Shown here one piece after another: positions 34,064-42,519 of a stretch of 64,000 nucleotides of DNA; within the stretch, counting starts at the first letter, position 1; every line of letters begins with the position of its first letter. This stretch comes from Kribbella steppae (GTDB lineage: Bacteria > Actinomycetota > Actinomycetes > Propionibacteriales > Kribbellaceae). The stretch spans positions 536,357-600,356 of the forward strand of contig NZ_SLWN01000004.1 of the NCBI RefSeq assembly GCF_004342025.1. Direction: 5' to 3'. The notes beneath the pieces are model-generated. The model was not told the DNA's origin. It did not search any database and worked only from the letters and a program-made list of their open reading frames with translations. The position numbers and the translations under genes were made by a program.

Positions 34064-35713
34064 GTGAGCAAGCCAGCGATTCTCACCGTCGACGACGACC
34101 CGATGGTCAGTGCGGCCATCTCCCGTGACCTGCGACGGCGGTACGGCGACGACTACCTGATCGTGAAGGCGACGTCGGGCTCTCAGGCGCTGGCCGCACT
34201 GACCAAACTCGCGTTGCGTAATCAGCCGATCGCGTTGATCGCCACCGACCAGCGGATGCCGGGCATGACCGGGATCGAACTGCTCGAACGCGCCCGCGAG
34301 CAGGCACCGACTGCGAAGTATCTGTTGCTCACGGCATACGCCGACACCGATATCGCGATCAAGGCGATCAACGACATCGGCCTGGACTACTACCTGCTGA
34401 AGCCCTGGGATCCACCGGAGGACAAGCTGTTCCCGGTCATCGACGACCTGCTCGGCGACTGGCAGCAGGCCAACCCCGAGCACACCACCGACGTCCGCGT
34501 GGTCGGGAACCGCTGGTCGGATCGCTCCCACGACATCAAGACGTTCCTGGCGCGCAACCACGTGCCGTACCGCTGGTACGACGTCGAGCGCGACGCCGAA
34601 GGTCAACGGCTGCGCGACCTGGCCGATGCCGCGGACAACGACCTGCCGTTGGTCCTCATCCCCGAGGGCGACACCCTCCGCTCACCGTCAACGGTCGACC
34701 TCGCCTCCGCACTCGGCCTGCGGACCCGGGCCGAGCAGCCGCTGTACGACGTCTGCATCGTCGGAGGCGGACCTGCCGGACTGGCCGCGGGCGTCTATGC
34801 GGCCTCCGAAGGGTTGAGCACGGTCATCGTCGAGCGCGAGGCGCCTGGCGGGCAGGCCGGGTCGAGCGCTGCCATCGAGAACTACCTCGGATTCCCGCGC
34901 GGGCTGACGGGCTCGGACCTCGCTGCCCGGGCAGTGGCCCAAGCCTCGCGCTTCGGCGCCGAGATGGTGCTAGCCCGCGGAGTTGTCGGACTCGAGTCCC
35001 GTGGGCCGGTGCACGCGGTACTGCTGGAGGGATCCGGAGAGATCGAGGCCCGCTCGGTGATCATCGCGACCGGGGTCTCGTACCGGAGCCTCGATGTCGA
35101 CGGCCTCGGCGACCTGACCGGTCGCGGCGTGTACTACGGCGCCACGGCCAGTGAAGCGAGTCAGTGCCAGGACGACGTGGTGTACGTCGTGGGCGCTGCG
35201 AACTCAGCTGGTCAGGCGGCGCTGAACCTGGCCCGCTACGCCAAACGGGTTGTGCTGTTGGTACGCGGGGACACATTGACGACATCCATGTCTCGATACT
35301 TGTTAGACAAGATCACATCAGCGACGAACATCGAAGTGCGGTGCCGGACAGAGGTGGTCAGCTGTCGCGGCGAGGGTCATCTCGAGGCATTGACGCTGGC
35401 CGATCGGATGTCCGGCCGGGTCGAGGAGGTACAGGCGAGTTGGTTGTTCGTCTTCGTCGGCGCGTCGCCCCGGACCGATTGGCTGGACGACTCGCTGGTC
35501 CGTGACAGTAAGGGCTTCGTCGTCACCGGCCCGGAGCTGGTCACGATGGATCGCTGGACGCTGCCGAGGCCGCCGTACGCACTGGAAACGAGTCTGCCGG
35601 GGGTGTTCGCGGCCGGCGACGTACGACTCGACTCGATGAAACGGGTCGCGTCCGCCGTCGGCGAGGGCGCGATGTCGGTCTACCTCGTCCACCGCTACCT
35701 TGCGACCGTCTGA
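34064..35713 (+). CDS. Response regulator fused to thioredoxin-reductase-like flavoprotein
   Basis: 549 residues from GTG 34064 (GGGGGG upstream). Residues 1-120 are a receiver domain: acidic pocket LTVDDDPM, phospho-acceptor Asp in IATDQRMPGM near residue 62, switch Thr in LLLTAYAD and Lys in LLKPWDPP. A Trx-like linker follows, then a two-domain FAD/NAD(P) reductase: VGGGPAGLAAGVYAASEG near 230, GGQAGSSAAIENYLGFP, and VGAANSAGQAALNLARYA. The redox CXXC of true thioredoxin reductases is absent (GVYYGATASEA instead). It overlaps no gene but is followed 16 nt later by a histidine kinase, a likely partner. Confidence 0.9.
   Translation: MSKPAILTVDDDPMVSAAISRDLRRRYGDDYLIVKATSGSQALAALTKLALRNQPIALIATDQRMPGMTGIELLERAREQAPTAKYLLLTAYADTDIAIKAINDIGLDYYLLKPWDPPEDKLFPVIDDLLGDWQQANPEHTTDVRVVGNRWSDRSHDIKTFLARNHVPYRWYDVERDAEGQRLRDLADAADNDLPLVLIPEGDTLRSPSTVDLASALGLRTRAEQPLYDVCIVGGGPAGLAAGVYAASEGLSTVIVEREAPGGQAGSSAAIENYLGFPRGLTGSDLAARAVAQASRFGAEMVLARGVVGLESRGPVHAVLLEGSGEIEARSVIIATGVSYRSLDVDGLGDLTGRGVYYGATASEASQCQDDVVYVVGAANSAGQAALNLARYAKRVVLLVRGDTLTTSMSRYLLDKITSATNIEVRCRTEVVSCRGEGHLEALTLADRMSGRVEEVQASWLFVFVGASPRTDWLDDSLVRDSKGFVVTGPELVTMDRWTLPRPPYALETSLPGVFAAGDVRLDSMKRVASAVGEGAMSVYLVHRYLATV
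35300..35310. repeat. Dispersed palindromic 11-mer, reverse orientation (TTGTTAGACAA)
   Basis: Reverse complement is TTGTCTAACAA. Encodes Leu-Leu-Asp-Lys in the flavoprotein gene with TTG and TTA codons; the TTA is notable because such codons are rare in high-GC actinobacteria. Confidence 0.55.
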
Positions 35714-35729
35714 TGACAGGGATCCTCTG

Positions 35730-37121
35730 ATGAAGGCAGACGACCTGCGCGGGATCGCCCTCTTCGCCGGACTGACCGACGACCAGTTGGGCGAGCTGAT
35801 CGACAGCAGCACCGAGGTCCAGATCGAACCCGGTGCCGACCTGTTCCACGAAGGCGAGCCGGCCGACTTCTGGTGGGTGCTCGTCGACGGCGCCATCGCG
35901 CTGCACCGCCGGATCGGACGTGAAGACACCGTGATGGGCAAGATCGACGTACCGGGGCGATGGGCCGGCGGGTTCCGGGCCTGGGACGAGCACGGCGTCT
36001 ACCTCGCGACCGGACGTGGGATCGGCGAGGGACGAGTACTGCGGGTGCCTGCCGACGTACTGCGGGAGCGGATCGACGCCTGGTTCCCGCTCGCCGGGCA
36101 TCTCATCAAGGGCGTCTACGGGACCGCTCGCGCGATCGAGTCGACCGCACGGCAGCGGGACGCGCTGATCACGCTGGGGACACTGGCGGCCGGGCTGGCG
36201 CACGAGATCAACAACCCTGCCGCCGCGGCCTCCCGCTCGGTCAGCGCGCTCGACACTGCTTGCAACTCGTTGCTGTCCGCGCTGCGCCGACTCTCGGAAG
36301 GAGAGATCACGGCCGCCCAGTTCAACGCGCTGGATGCGTTGCGAGTGGAGCTCGGCGAAGGTACGGCGGCACCGGACCCCGTCGACCTCGCCGACGCCGA
36401 GAACACCATCTCGGAATGGCTGGATCGCCATGACATCGAGCAGGACTGGCTGATCGCCCCGCCGCTGGCGGCGGCCGGGGCTTCTCTCGAGTGGTGCGAA
36501 CGTGCTGCCGAGCTCCTGGGAGATGCTGTGGAGCCAGGGCTCGAGTGGGTCGCGAGCACGCTCGCGGTGGACACGCTCCTCGGCGAGGTGAAGGAATCGA
36601 CCAAGCGGATCTCCGAGCTCGTCGCGGCCGTCCGGTCGTACTCACAGATGGACCGCGGCTCGATCCAGACGATCGACGTCACCGAAGGCATCGAGAGCAC
36701 GCTGGTCATGCTCGGCCACAAGCTCCGCGACGGGATCGAGGTGATCCGGTCGTACGGCGCCGACGTCCCCCAGATCGACGCGTACGCCGGCGAGCTGAAC
36801 CAGGTGTGGACGAACCTGATCGACAACGCGGTCGACGCGATGGAACGCGCCGGCACGTTGCGGATCACCACCCGGACCGACGGCGACCGGATCGTCGTCG
36901 AGTTCACCGACACCGGACCGGGCATGCCACCGCAGGTCGCCGCCCGTGCCTTCGAGCCCTTCTACACCACGAAGGACGTCGGCAAAGGTACCGGTCTAGG
37001 CCTCGACATCGCCCAGCGAATCATCGCCGAACACCACGGCGGCACCATCACCATCCACTCGCACCCAGGCGAAACCACGGTGTCGGTACGGCTGCCGCAC
37101 GAACCAATCCCGGCTGGCTAG
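35730..37121 (+). CDS. Histidine kinase with N-terminal cyclic-nucleotide-binding-like domain
   Basis: 463 residues from ATG 35730 (GGGAT upstream). Residues 1-115 resemble a cNMP-binding beta-barrel (FAGLTDDQLGELIDSSTEVQ; DLFHEGEPADFWWVLVDGAI). The dimerisation helix has the phospho-acceptor His in LAAGLAHEINNPAAAA near residue 165, and the ATPase domain has NLIDNAVDAME, FTDTGPGM and GKGTGLGLDIA. No membrane segment is seen, so it is a soluble kinase. It forms a two-component pair with the receiver-reductase fusion just upstream, which links phosphorylation to a flavin redox domain. Confidence 0.9.
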   Translation: MKADDLRGIALFAGLTDDQLGELIDSSTEVQIEPGADLFHEGEPADFWWVLVDGAIALHRRIGREDTVMGKIDVPGRWAGGFRAWDEHGVYLATGRGIGEGRVLRVPADVLRERIDAWFPLAGHLIKGVYGTARAIESTARQRDALITLGTLAAGLAHEINNPAAAASRSVSALDTACNSLLSALRRLSEGEITAAQFNALDALRVELGEGTAAPDPVDLADAENTISEWLDRHDIEQDWLIAPPLAAAGASLEWCERAAELLGDAVEPGLEWVASTLAVDTLLGEVKESTKRISELVAAVRSYSQMDRGSIQTIDVTEGIESTLVMLGHKLRDGIEVIRSYGADVPQIDAYAGELNQVWTNLIDNAVDAMERAGTLRITTRTDGDRIVVEFTDTGPGMPPQVAARAFEPFYTTKDVGKGTGLGLDIAQRIIAEHHGGTITIHSHPGETTVSVRLPHEPIPAG

Positions 37122-37234
37122 CTCTCGAGCGCCGTACCGAACGACAGGAGGTAGCCGGTAGCCGGCACCGCGTGGCCCGCCCGCCTCGCGGTACTGATGA
37201 CTACATCCTGTCGCTCGGTACGGCCCCGAGCAGC

Positions 37235-37783
37235 TCAGCTGTCGTGCTCGAGGATCCGGACCCGGGGAACCTTCAGGGCCTTGCGGGCCTTGGTGGTCCA
37301 GTCGGAGCAGAGGAAGCTCGCGGCCGTCTCCGGCCAGGCGACCACCACGACCTCGTGGCTCTTGGTGCTCTTCACCAGGGACATGAGGGCCAGCAGGATC
37401 TCGCCGTGGGTGATCGACACGTTCACCGGGTAGCCGCTGGCGGCCCGGAGGTGACGCGAACTGTGTTCGATCACCGAGGCCAGGTCGACATCCGGGTCGG
37501 CGAGGGTGGCTGTCGGTGTTTGGCTCGGCGTACCCGGCGGGCTGGGGCGGGCAGCGGCGAACATCGCGTTGCCTGCGACCGTCCTGCCGGCGGTCGTGCC
37601 GGCCACGTCCGCGAACGTCGACCCCAGCAACGCCATCGGACCACCGAAACCGCTCGCCGCATGGCTGGAGATGAGCAGGTGGTAGTCCACGGGGTCTTCG
37701 TACCTAGCGTGCAGGGCGGCAACGCGGCGCGCGTCGCCCTCGCTCATCTCCCGCTCGATGAGCACCACCACGTCATACGTCAT
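37235..37783 (-). CDS. Hypothetical protein
   Basis: 182 residues from ATG 37783 with GGGAG upstream on the minus strand. The N-terminus MTYDVVVLIEREMSEGDARR and the C-terminal VVVVAWPETAASFLCSD look like alternating strands and helices of a Rossmann-like fold; a Pro/Thr-rich loop lies in the middle. The size and start recall universal-stress-type or small flavin-fold proteins, but no signature is clear enough to name. It lies between the kinase and the RING-protein gene. Confidence 0.65.
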   Translation of the reverse strand: MTYDVVVLIEREMSEGDARRVAALHARYEDPVDYHLLISSHAASGFGGPMALLGSTFADVAGTTAGRTVAGNAMFAAARPSPPGTPSQTPTATLADPDVDLASVIEHSSRHLRAASGYPVNVSITHGEILLALMSLVKSTKSHEVVVVAWPETAASFLCSDWTTKARKALKVPRVRILEHDS

Positions 37784-37930
37784 TCGTGGCTCCCTTCGCA
37801 GTCAGTTCCGTTGTACCCCTGCTGCCGCGCCAGCCAAAGCACCCGGCCCCGCAGCGTCACAGAATTGTCAAAGTCCTCTCAGCCAATCCTCAGGCACGCC
37901 CGCGAGGGAAACCGCGGCATCCCGGGCAAA

Positions 37931-40495
37931 TCAGCTCGGAAGGGCCGCCGGAGTGTGTGCGCGGGTGTCGGGAGCCAGCGCGCTCAGCAGGTGTGGCGCG
38001 TCGATGAGCGTGTGCCTGGCGGGGTCGAGCAGCTGCGGATGGAGCGCGTACACCTCGGCGCCCGCACGTGGGGTGATGTCCGCGGTGAGTACGGCGGCGA
38101 AGTCGGAGCGATCAGCGGCGTCCTGGTCCCAGACACGGTCCGGCTCCAGGCGCGCGGTGAGCCGGCGGGCAAAAGTCGAGAGATCCTCAGCAGGATCACG
38201 CAGATAGCCGACCACCGAACCGTCGGCACACCGGACGACGACCTCGTCGGTCCGCGCGGCGGCATGCCAGCAGCAGACCTCCCACAGGCTCACCCGGTCC
38301 CCCGCGCCGTGAACCTCCTCCATCGTCGCCGCCATCAGCGCGAGGTGACCGCCGTACTTCGCGATGTTGTGCCCGTACCCGGCTGCGCTGAGGTTGACGT
38401 CGTACCAGCGGAGATGCTTCGTCTGCAGGTCGACGCCGAACGGCAGCAGGATCTTCGCCGGCCCGGCCAGGTCGAACCGCTCCTCGACCGCAGCCGGATC
38501 GAACAGGCCGGTCGGCTGCCGCATCACCCCGACGAACCCGCGCTCGAGCTCGTCGAACGGCACGTTGTTGTAGCTGAACACCACCGGCAGCACGTACCGC
38601 CCGCCGACCCGTCGCACCGCCCGCAGATCCAGATCCACGAACTCCGTCGACCCGTGCGGTCCCGGCGCCGAGGTCAGATCGCCCGAATGCACCAGCGCGT
38701 CCTGGTCGAACCGCAGCCGGGTGTAGTCACACAGGCCGACGAACCCCCACTCCTCGTCGAACACCGCCACCGACAGGTCGAGATCGACCCGCCGTCCGCG
38801 CGGCTCGACCCAATGCAGGAACAACCGCAGCAACTCGTCCTGCGGAATCGGGACCGCACTCCCCCGGGTCATCCGCAGCAACGTCGACGACGCACTCCGC
38901 TCCGAACCAGGCGCCGCCAGCCGGGCCAGCTCCTCGTCCAGGAACACCCTTCGCAACCGCGGCAGATCCGTTGCCCGTCGCAACATTTCTCCCACCAGTA
39001 CGCCGGACAGCGCGGTAGCGAGCTCGGTCGGCAACGGCTCCCGACCGTCCACCGTCGTCCAGATCCGGGTGGTCCCGCCACGCGGGAAGAACAGCCGCAG
39101 ATCGCCCGGCGGCGTGCGGACCTGACCGAGCGCCGCGGTGAGCACGACCGGCGACACGTCCGAGACCGCCGTCGCCAACGCGTCCACCAGCGCACCGTGC
39201 TGGTCCCCCGGCAATACCCGCGCCAACTGGACCAGCCGCCGTACCAACTCTCCGGGCCGCTGCCGCAGCAGGTCGAGCGCGTGCCCCGGCCTCGACGCCA
39301 ACGCGCCCTCGACCCGGGATGCGAACGTATTCGTGGTCAGACGTCCATCCTCCACACGAACAAAGGGATGCCGCGCCGCCTCGCCCGCCACCGCTCGCCC
39401 GGCCGCGGTCTCCAAGTCCAGCTCGGTACGACGCAACACCGCGAACGCGAGCGCGGCCCGTGGATGCCGCGGCGCGAACTCGAACGGGTGCAGGTTCTCC
39501 GCGATCCGCTTCCAGGCCCGCTCGTGCCGAAGCATGTCCTCGATCAGCGTCTCGGCCGGCAACCGGTCGAGCCGCCCCAGGACCAGCCGTCGAGTTGCCC
39601 GCGGCAAGGACTTCCGGCGGACCGGCGGCGTCCGCAGCCCTGGGTCCGCGTCCATCAGGGCATACAGCAGCCGCAGTACGTCGGTCGCCGTACCGGCCCG
39701 ATCGAGCAGCTCCGGATGGTCGTCGAGGAAATGCGCAAGAACCAGCGCCCGCGTCTCCCGGACCGGGATCTCGTCAGGCAGCCAGGACGGGTCGGCTGCG
39801 GACAGCAGCACCTGGAGGTCGGCGCGATCCGCGGCGGACAGGGGCGAGCGTCGTACCAGCAGGGCATCGACTGTCGACCGCAGCGCATCGGCCGGCGCGA
39901 TGGTCAGCAACCGGAGGCGGTCCGAGCGGACGTGCGCGGGCTGCACCTCGTCGAACGACGGCTTCAGGAACGGGTCGTTCGGGTTGATCCGGCGCAGGCA
40001 CAGCGGGCAGGCGCTGAAGTCGGAACCGTCCCAGCACGTCCGGCAGACCAGGTGTGCGCAGGGCGAGACGGCGTGCACCGACTTCGCGTCGCCACACAGC
40101 ACGCACGGCTGCTCGGGCTCCTGCAGCAACCGCGCGAAGATCCTGTTGATGTAGAAGGTCTCAGTGTTGCCCGGCACGCTCTCCGGGAAGCCGCGGAACA
40201 GCGGCACATGCTGCTCGTCGTGCCCGGACTCGGCGTCGAGCAGCTCGAGCATCGAGCGGCCGAAGCCGGCGAGAGCGGGCGCCGACAGACCAGCGCAGTA
40301 CCGGTACAGACCGACGGACAGCAGGAGGCCGCGCTGGATCAGCTCGGCCTGCAACGCGGACAGCCCTGACTGGATGGTCAGCGGACGACGCAGCCACTGC
40401 CAGGCGGAACGTCGCACCGGAGGGGTGAGGGCGGTCGGGTCGACCAGTCGCCGGCGGCGCAACAGTACGGCGGCCTGCGCGTGCTGATCCGGCAT
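37931..40495 (-). CDS. RING-finger protein with TerD-like segment (MXAN_6230/SCO0854 family)
   Basis: 854 residues from ATG 40495 with GGAGGAGA 5 nt upstream. A C3HC4-type RING occupies residues 131-166: Cys131, Cys134, Cys146, His148, Cys151, Cys154, Cys163, Cys166, with the RING-typical HLVC and CPLC pairs. A long helical region follows. Near residues 560-690 a beta-rich TerD-like segment is visible (RVDLDLSVAVFDEEWGFVGL, then VVFSYNNVPFDELERGFVG). This matches the family known from Myxococcus and Streptomyces as RING-domain proteins of unknown function. Whether it binds a ubiquitin-like partner is unknown. The divergent upstream region holds two large hairpins. Confidence 0.8.
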   Translation of the reverse strand: MPDQHAQAAVLLRRRRLVDPTALTPPVRRSAWQWLRRPLTIQSGLSALQAELIQRGLLLSVGLYRYCAGLSAPALAGFGRSMLELLDAESGHDEQHVPLFRGFPESVPGNTETFYINRIFARLLQEPEQPCVLCGDAKSVHAVSPCAHLVCRTCWDGSDFSACPLCLRRINPNDPFLKPSFDEVQPAHVRSDRLRLLTIAPADALRSTVDALLVRRSPLSAADRADLQVLLSAADPSWLPDEIPVRETRALVLAHFLDDHPELLDRAGTATDVLRLLYALMDADPGLRTPPVRRKSLPRATRRLVLGRLDRLPAETLIEDMLRHERAWKRIAENLHPFEFAPRHPRAALAFAVLRRTELDLETAAGRAVAGEAARHPFVRVEDGRLTTNTFASRVEGALASRPGHALDLLRQRPGELVRRLVQLARVLPGDQHGALVDALATAVSDVSPVVLTAALGQVRTPPGDLRLFFPRGGTTRIWTTVDGREPLPTELATALSGVLVGEMLRRATDLPRLRRVFLDEELARLAAPGSERSASSTLLRMTRGSAVPIPQDELLRLFLHWVEPRGRRVDLDLSVAVFDEEWGFVGLCDYTRLRFDQDALVHSGDLTSAPGPHGSTEFVDLDLRAVRRVGGRYVLPVVFSYNNVPFDELERGFVGVMRQPTGLFDPAAVEERFDLAGPAKILLPFGVDLQTKHLRWYDVNLSAAGYGHNIAKYGGHLALMAATMEEVHGAGDRVSLWEVCCWHAAARTDEVVVRCADGSVVGYLRDPAEDLSTFARRLTARLEPDRVWDQDAADRSDFAAVLTADITPRAGAEVYALHPQLLDPARHTLIDAPHLLSALAPDTRAHTPAALPS

Positions 40496-40664
40496 CGCGT
40501 CTCCTCCCCAGCGGACTCATGACGAACGCGCCAGGGGCGGAGAGCGGACGCGCTACTTGGCCTGGTGAAGGAGAAGGAAGCACGTCCAGGAGCCGCCCCT
40601 GGCACTGAGAACGCTACCGGGGCCCACCGACAGTTTTCGTCGATGAGCCCCGGACAAAGAAGAA

Positions 40665-40712
40665 CTCTGGTACCAGGGTCGGGGCCGCCCCGCCCAGACC
40701 CCGGTACCAGAG
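40665..40712. promoter_or_regulatory. Large hairpin in the RING/MFS intergenic region
   Basis: CTCTGGTACC (40665-40674) pairs with GGTACCAGAG (40703-40712); after an A/C mismatch the stem continues GGGTC/GACCC. The loop is very GC-rich. It could be an attenuator or operator in the 382-bp divergent region. Confidence 0.5.
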
Positions 40713-40734
40713 ATCTCCAGAGTAGAACGTTCAT

Positions 40735-40766
40735 CCAAATCGAGAACCACCGGGTTCACGATTTGG
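40735..40766. promoter_or_regulatory. Second hairpin with a tetraloop
   Basis: CCAAATCG and GAACC (40735-40748) pair with GGTTC and CGATTTGG (40753-40766) across the tetraloop ACCG, with one A/A mismatch. It has no T-run. The rest of 40496-40877 holds no gene. Confidence 0.5.
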
Positions 40767-40864
40767 CACTGATGCGCCGTGATCAAACCTTTGAACCAGC
40801 CTCCCACCGATGCAGGGAAACCCTTTCAGTTACAGGCGGGAGGTGTCAGACCACGGATTGTGGT

Positions 40865-40870
40865 TAGGGT
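40865..40870 (+). promoter_or_regulatory. -10 box TAGGGT, leaderless promoter
   Basis: TAGGGT ends 7 nt before ATG 40878, the spacing expected for transcription beginning at the start codon; it decides the MFS start. Confidence 0.5.
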
Positions 40871-40877
40871 CGTAGGT

Positions 40878-42122
40878 ATGGAGGGTGGGGTGATCGAGCG
40901 TGCCCGCTGGCGCGACGTCTTCGGGCACGCCGAGTTCAGGGCGCTGTTCCTGGCCGGCGTGCTGTCCGTCGCAGGCGACCAGCTGGCCCGCGTTGCGCTG
41001 TCGGTGCTGGTTTTCGACCGCACCAACTCCGCCGGCCTGACCGCTCTCACCTATGCACTGACCTACGTGCCCGACCTGCTGTTCGGGCCGCTGCTGGCCG
41101 GGTTCGCCGATCGCTACCCCCGCCGTACTGTGATGATCGTCACGGACCTGGCCCGGGCTGTTCTCGTTGCAGCCATGGCGATCCAGGCCCTACCGCTACT
41201 GGTCGTCGTCCTGCTCCTGCTCGCGCTGCAGGCTTTCGGGTCGCCGTTCAACGCTGCACGCGCTGCGACGCTCCCCGCCGTACTGCCCGGCGATCACTAC
41301 GTGCTCGGCAAGGCTGCGAACGACATGGTCGTGCAGTTCAGCCAGGTGCTCGGCTTCGGCACCGGTGGTGTGGTCGTAGTCGCGGTAGGTACGTCGGGCG
41401 GTCTGCTGCTGGACTCGGCCACCTTCCTACTGTCCGCTGCACTCATAGCCTTCGGCGTACGACGGCGCCCGGTGCCGGCCCGTGACACCAACGAGCCACC
41501 GAAGAGCTACTTCAAAGACCTCGCCGCCGGCTTCTCACTGGTCGCCCGTACGCCGAAGCTGCGCTCACTGGTCGTGTTGGCGACGATCGCGGGGTTCTAC
41601 GTGACTGTCGAGGGCCTGGCAGTCCCGTACGCCCATGAGATCGGTGGAGGGCCTCAAGCGGCCGGACTGCTGCTTGCCGCGAGTCCAGCGGGTGCTGTCG
41701 CGGGCATGTGGCTGATCACCCTGTGGCCGCCTGAGCGGCGGATGGGAATGCTGGGGCCGCTGGCTGTGCTGGCCTGTGTGCCGCTGATCGTCTGCTTCCT
41801 CGCGCCAGGGCTCCTGCCGACCGTCGCCTTGTGGGCCGTGTCCGGCCTCGCGTCGGCGTACCACTTGCCGACGAGCGCAGCGTTCGTTCAGGCCGTGCCG
41901 GACTCACAACGGGGCCAGGCGTTCGGGGTCGCCAGTACGGCGTTGCGGAGTAGTCAGGGCATCGGAATCCTGCTCGCCGGACTGATCGCCGACCAGTCGT
42001 CGCCGTCGTTCGCGGTGGGCGTCATGGGCGCCACGGGTGCGGTCGCGGCCCTGGCGGCGGGCACTGCCTGGACACGCGCCCGCCGGTCCGGGACCGGCAC
42101 CTCCGAAATGAGGGCCGGATGA
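40878..42122 (+). CDS. MFS transporter
   Basis: 414 residues from ATG 40878. About ten to twelve membrane segments; the loop 2-3 motif reads GFADRYPRRTVMIVTD, typical of the major facilitator family, and PDSQRGQAFGVASTALRSSQ precedes a late helix. The sequence resembles the enterobactin-exporter EntS-like/MFS_3 group (macrolide or siderophore exporters). Substrate unknown. An inverted repeat sits at its stop. It is convergent with the small G-N-E-W repeat gene. Confidence 0.88.
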   Translation: MEGGVIERARWRDVFGHAEFRALFLAGVLSVAGDQLARVALSVLVFDRTNSAGLTALTYALTYVPDLLFGPLLAGFADRYPRRTVMIVTDLARAVLVAAMAIQALPLLVVVLLLLALQAFGSPFNAARAATLPAVLPGDHYVLGKAANDMVVQFSQVLGFGTGGVVVVAVGTSGGLLLDSATFLLSAALIAFGVRRRPVPARDTNEPPKSYFKDLAAGFSLVARTPKLRSLVVLATIAGFYVTVEGLAVPYAHEIGGGPQAAGLLLAASPAGAVAGMWLITLWPPERRMGMLGPLAVLACVPLIVCFLAPGLLPTVALWAVSGLASAYHLPTSAAFVQAVPDSQRGQAFGVASTALRSSQGIGILLAGLIADQSSPSFAVGVMGATGAVAALAAGTAWTRARRSGTGTSEMRAG

Positions 42123-42123
42123 G

Positions 42124-42154
42124 CGTCCGGAGATTCAGGGAATACCCCCGGACG
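42124..42154 (+). terminator. Hairpin after the MFS gene
   Basis: CGTCCGG (42124-42130) and CCGGACG (42148-42154) flank a 17-nt loop directly after the TGA of the MFS gene. Confidence 0.45.
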
Positions 42155-42200
42155 AACTCCGTAAAATGTCGGTAAAGAAATTTCGGCAATGTCCGTCAGG

Positions 42201-42398
42201 TCACCACTCGTTACCGCTGGTGAACCACTCGTTACCGGATCCACCCGGTCGGCGGAGCCACTCGTTGCCACTCTGCGTGAACCACTCGTTCCCGCCGCGG
42301 AACCACTCGTTCCCACCGTGGAACCACTCGTTGCCGCCGCCGGTGAACCACTCGTTGCCGCCGTTGAACCACTCGTTGCCGGTGCTGATCTTCGACAT
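42201..42398 (-). CDS. 65-residue G-N-E-W tandem-repeat peptide, possible multi-core precursor
   Basis: ATG 42398 is preceded by GGAAGGA 9 nt upstream (an ATG at 42422 is the alternative). After a six-residue start MSKIST the protein is eight copies of G-N-E-W, six of them as GNEWF and one as GNEWL, separated by short Gly-rich spacers; the last copy ends at the stop. Gly codons vary in the third base between copies while Asn-Glu-Trp is kept, which suggests selection on this reading frame. Plus-strand frames across the same DNA show less conserved repeats. It resembles no domain I know; a RiPP precursor with many short cores, an amyloid-like or surface peptide are all possible. It is divergent from a diguanylate cyclase gene. 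Confidence 0.7.
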   Translation of the reverse strand: MSKISTGNEWFNGGNEWFTGGGNEWFHGGNEWFRGGNEWFTQSGNEWLRRPGGSGNEWFTSGNEW

Positions 42399-42519
42399 GG
42401 TGCTGGATCCTTCCTTCGCCATCCGTCAGATGGATTTACGCGAGCCCGGGGATGACCTCGCGTGAACAGGCAGTTACTATTACGGAATAACCGTTCAGGT
42501 CTAACCGTGTGAGGCCACC

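Noticed and set aside
36491..40369. 1292-codon open frame on the plus strand
   Set aside because: It spans two genes on opposite strands, is rich in Arg/Pro/His and low in Lys/Phe, and mirrors the codon pattern of the minus-strand RING gene; it is an antisense shadow typical of high GC.
42166..42465. Plus-strand frames across the repeat peptide (N-H-S-L-P or E-P-L-V repeats)
   Set aside because: The repeat is less conserved at residue level in these frames and no good ribosome site precedes them; the minus-strand frame fits better.
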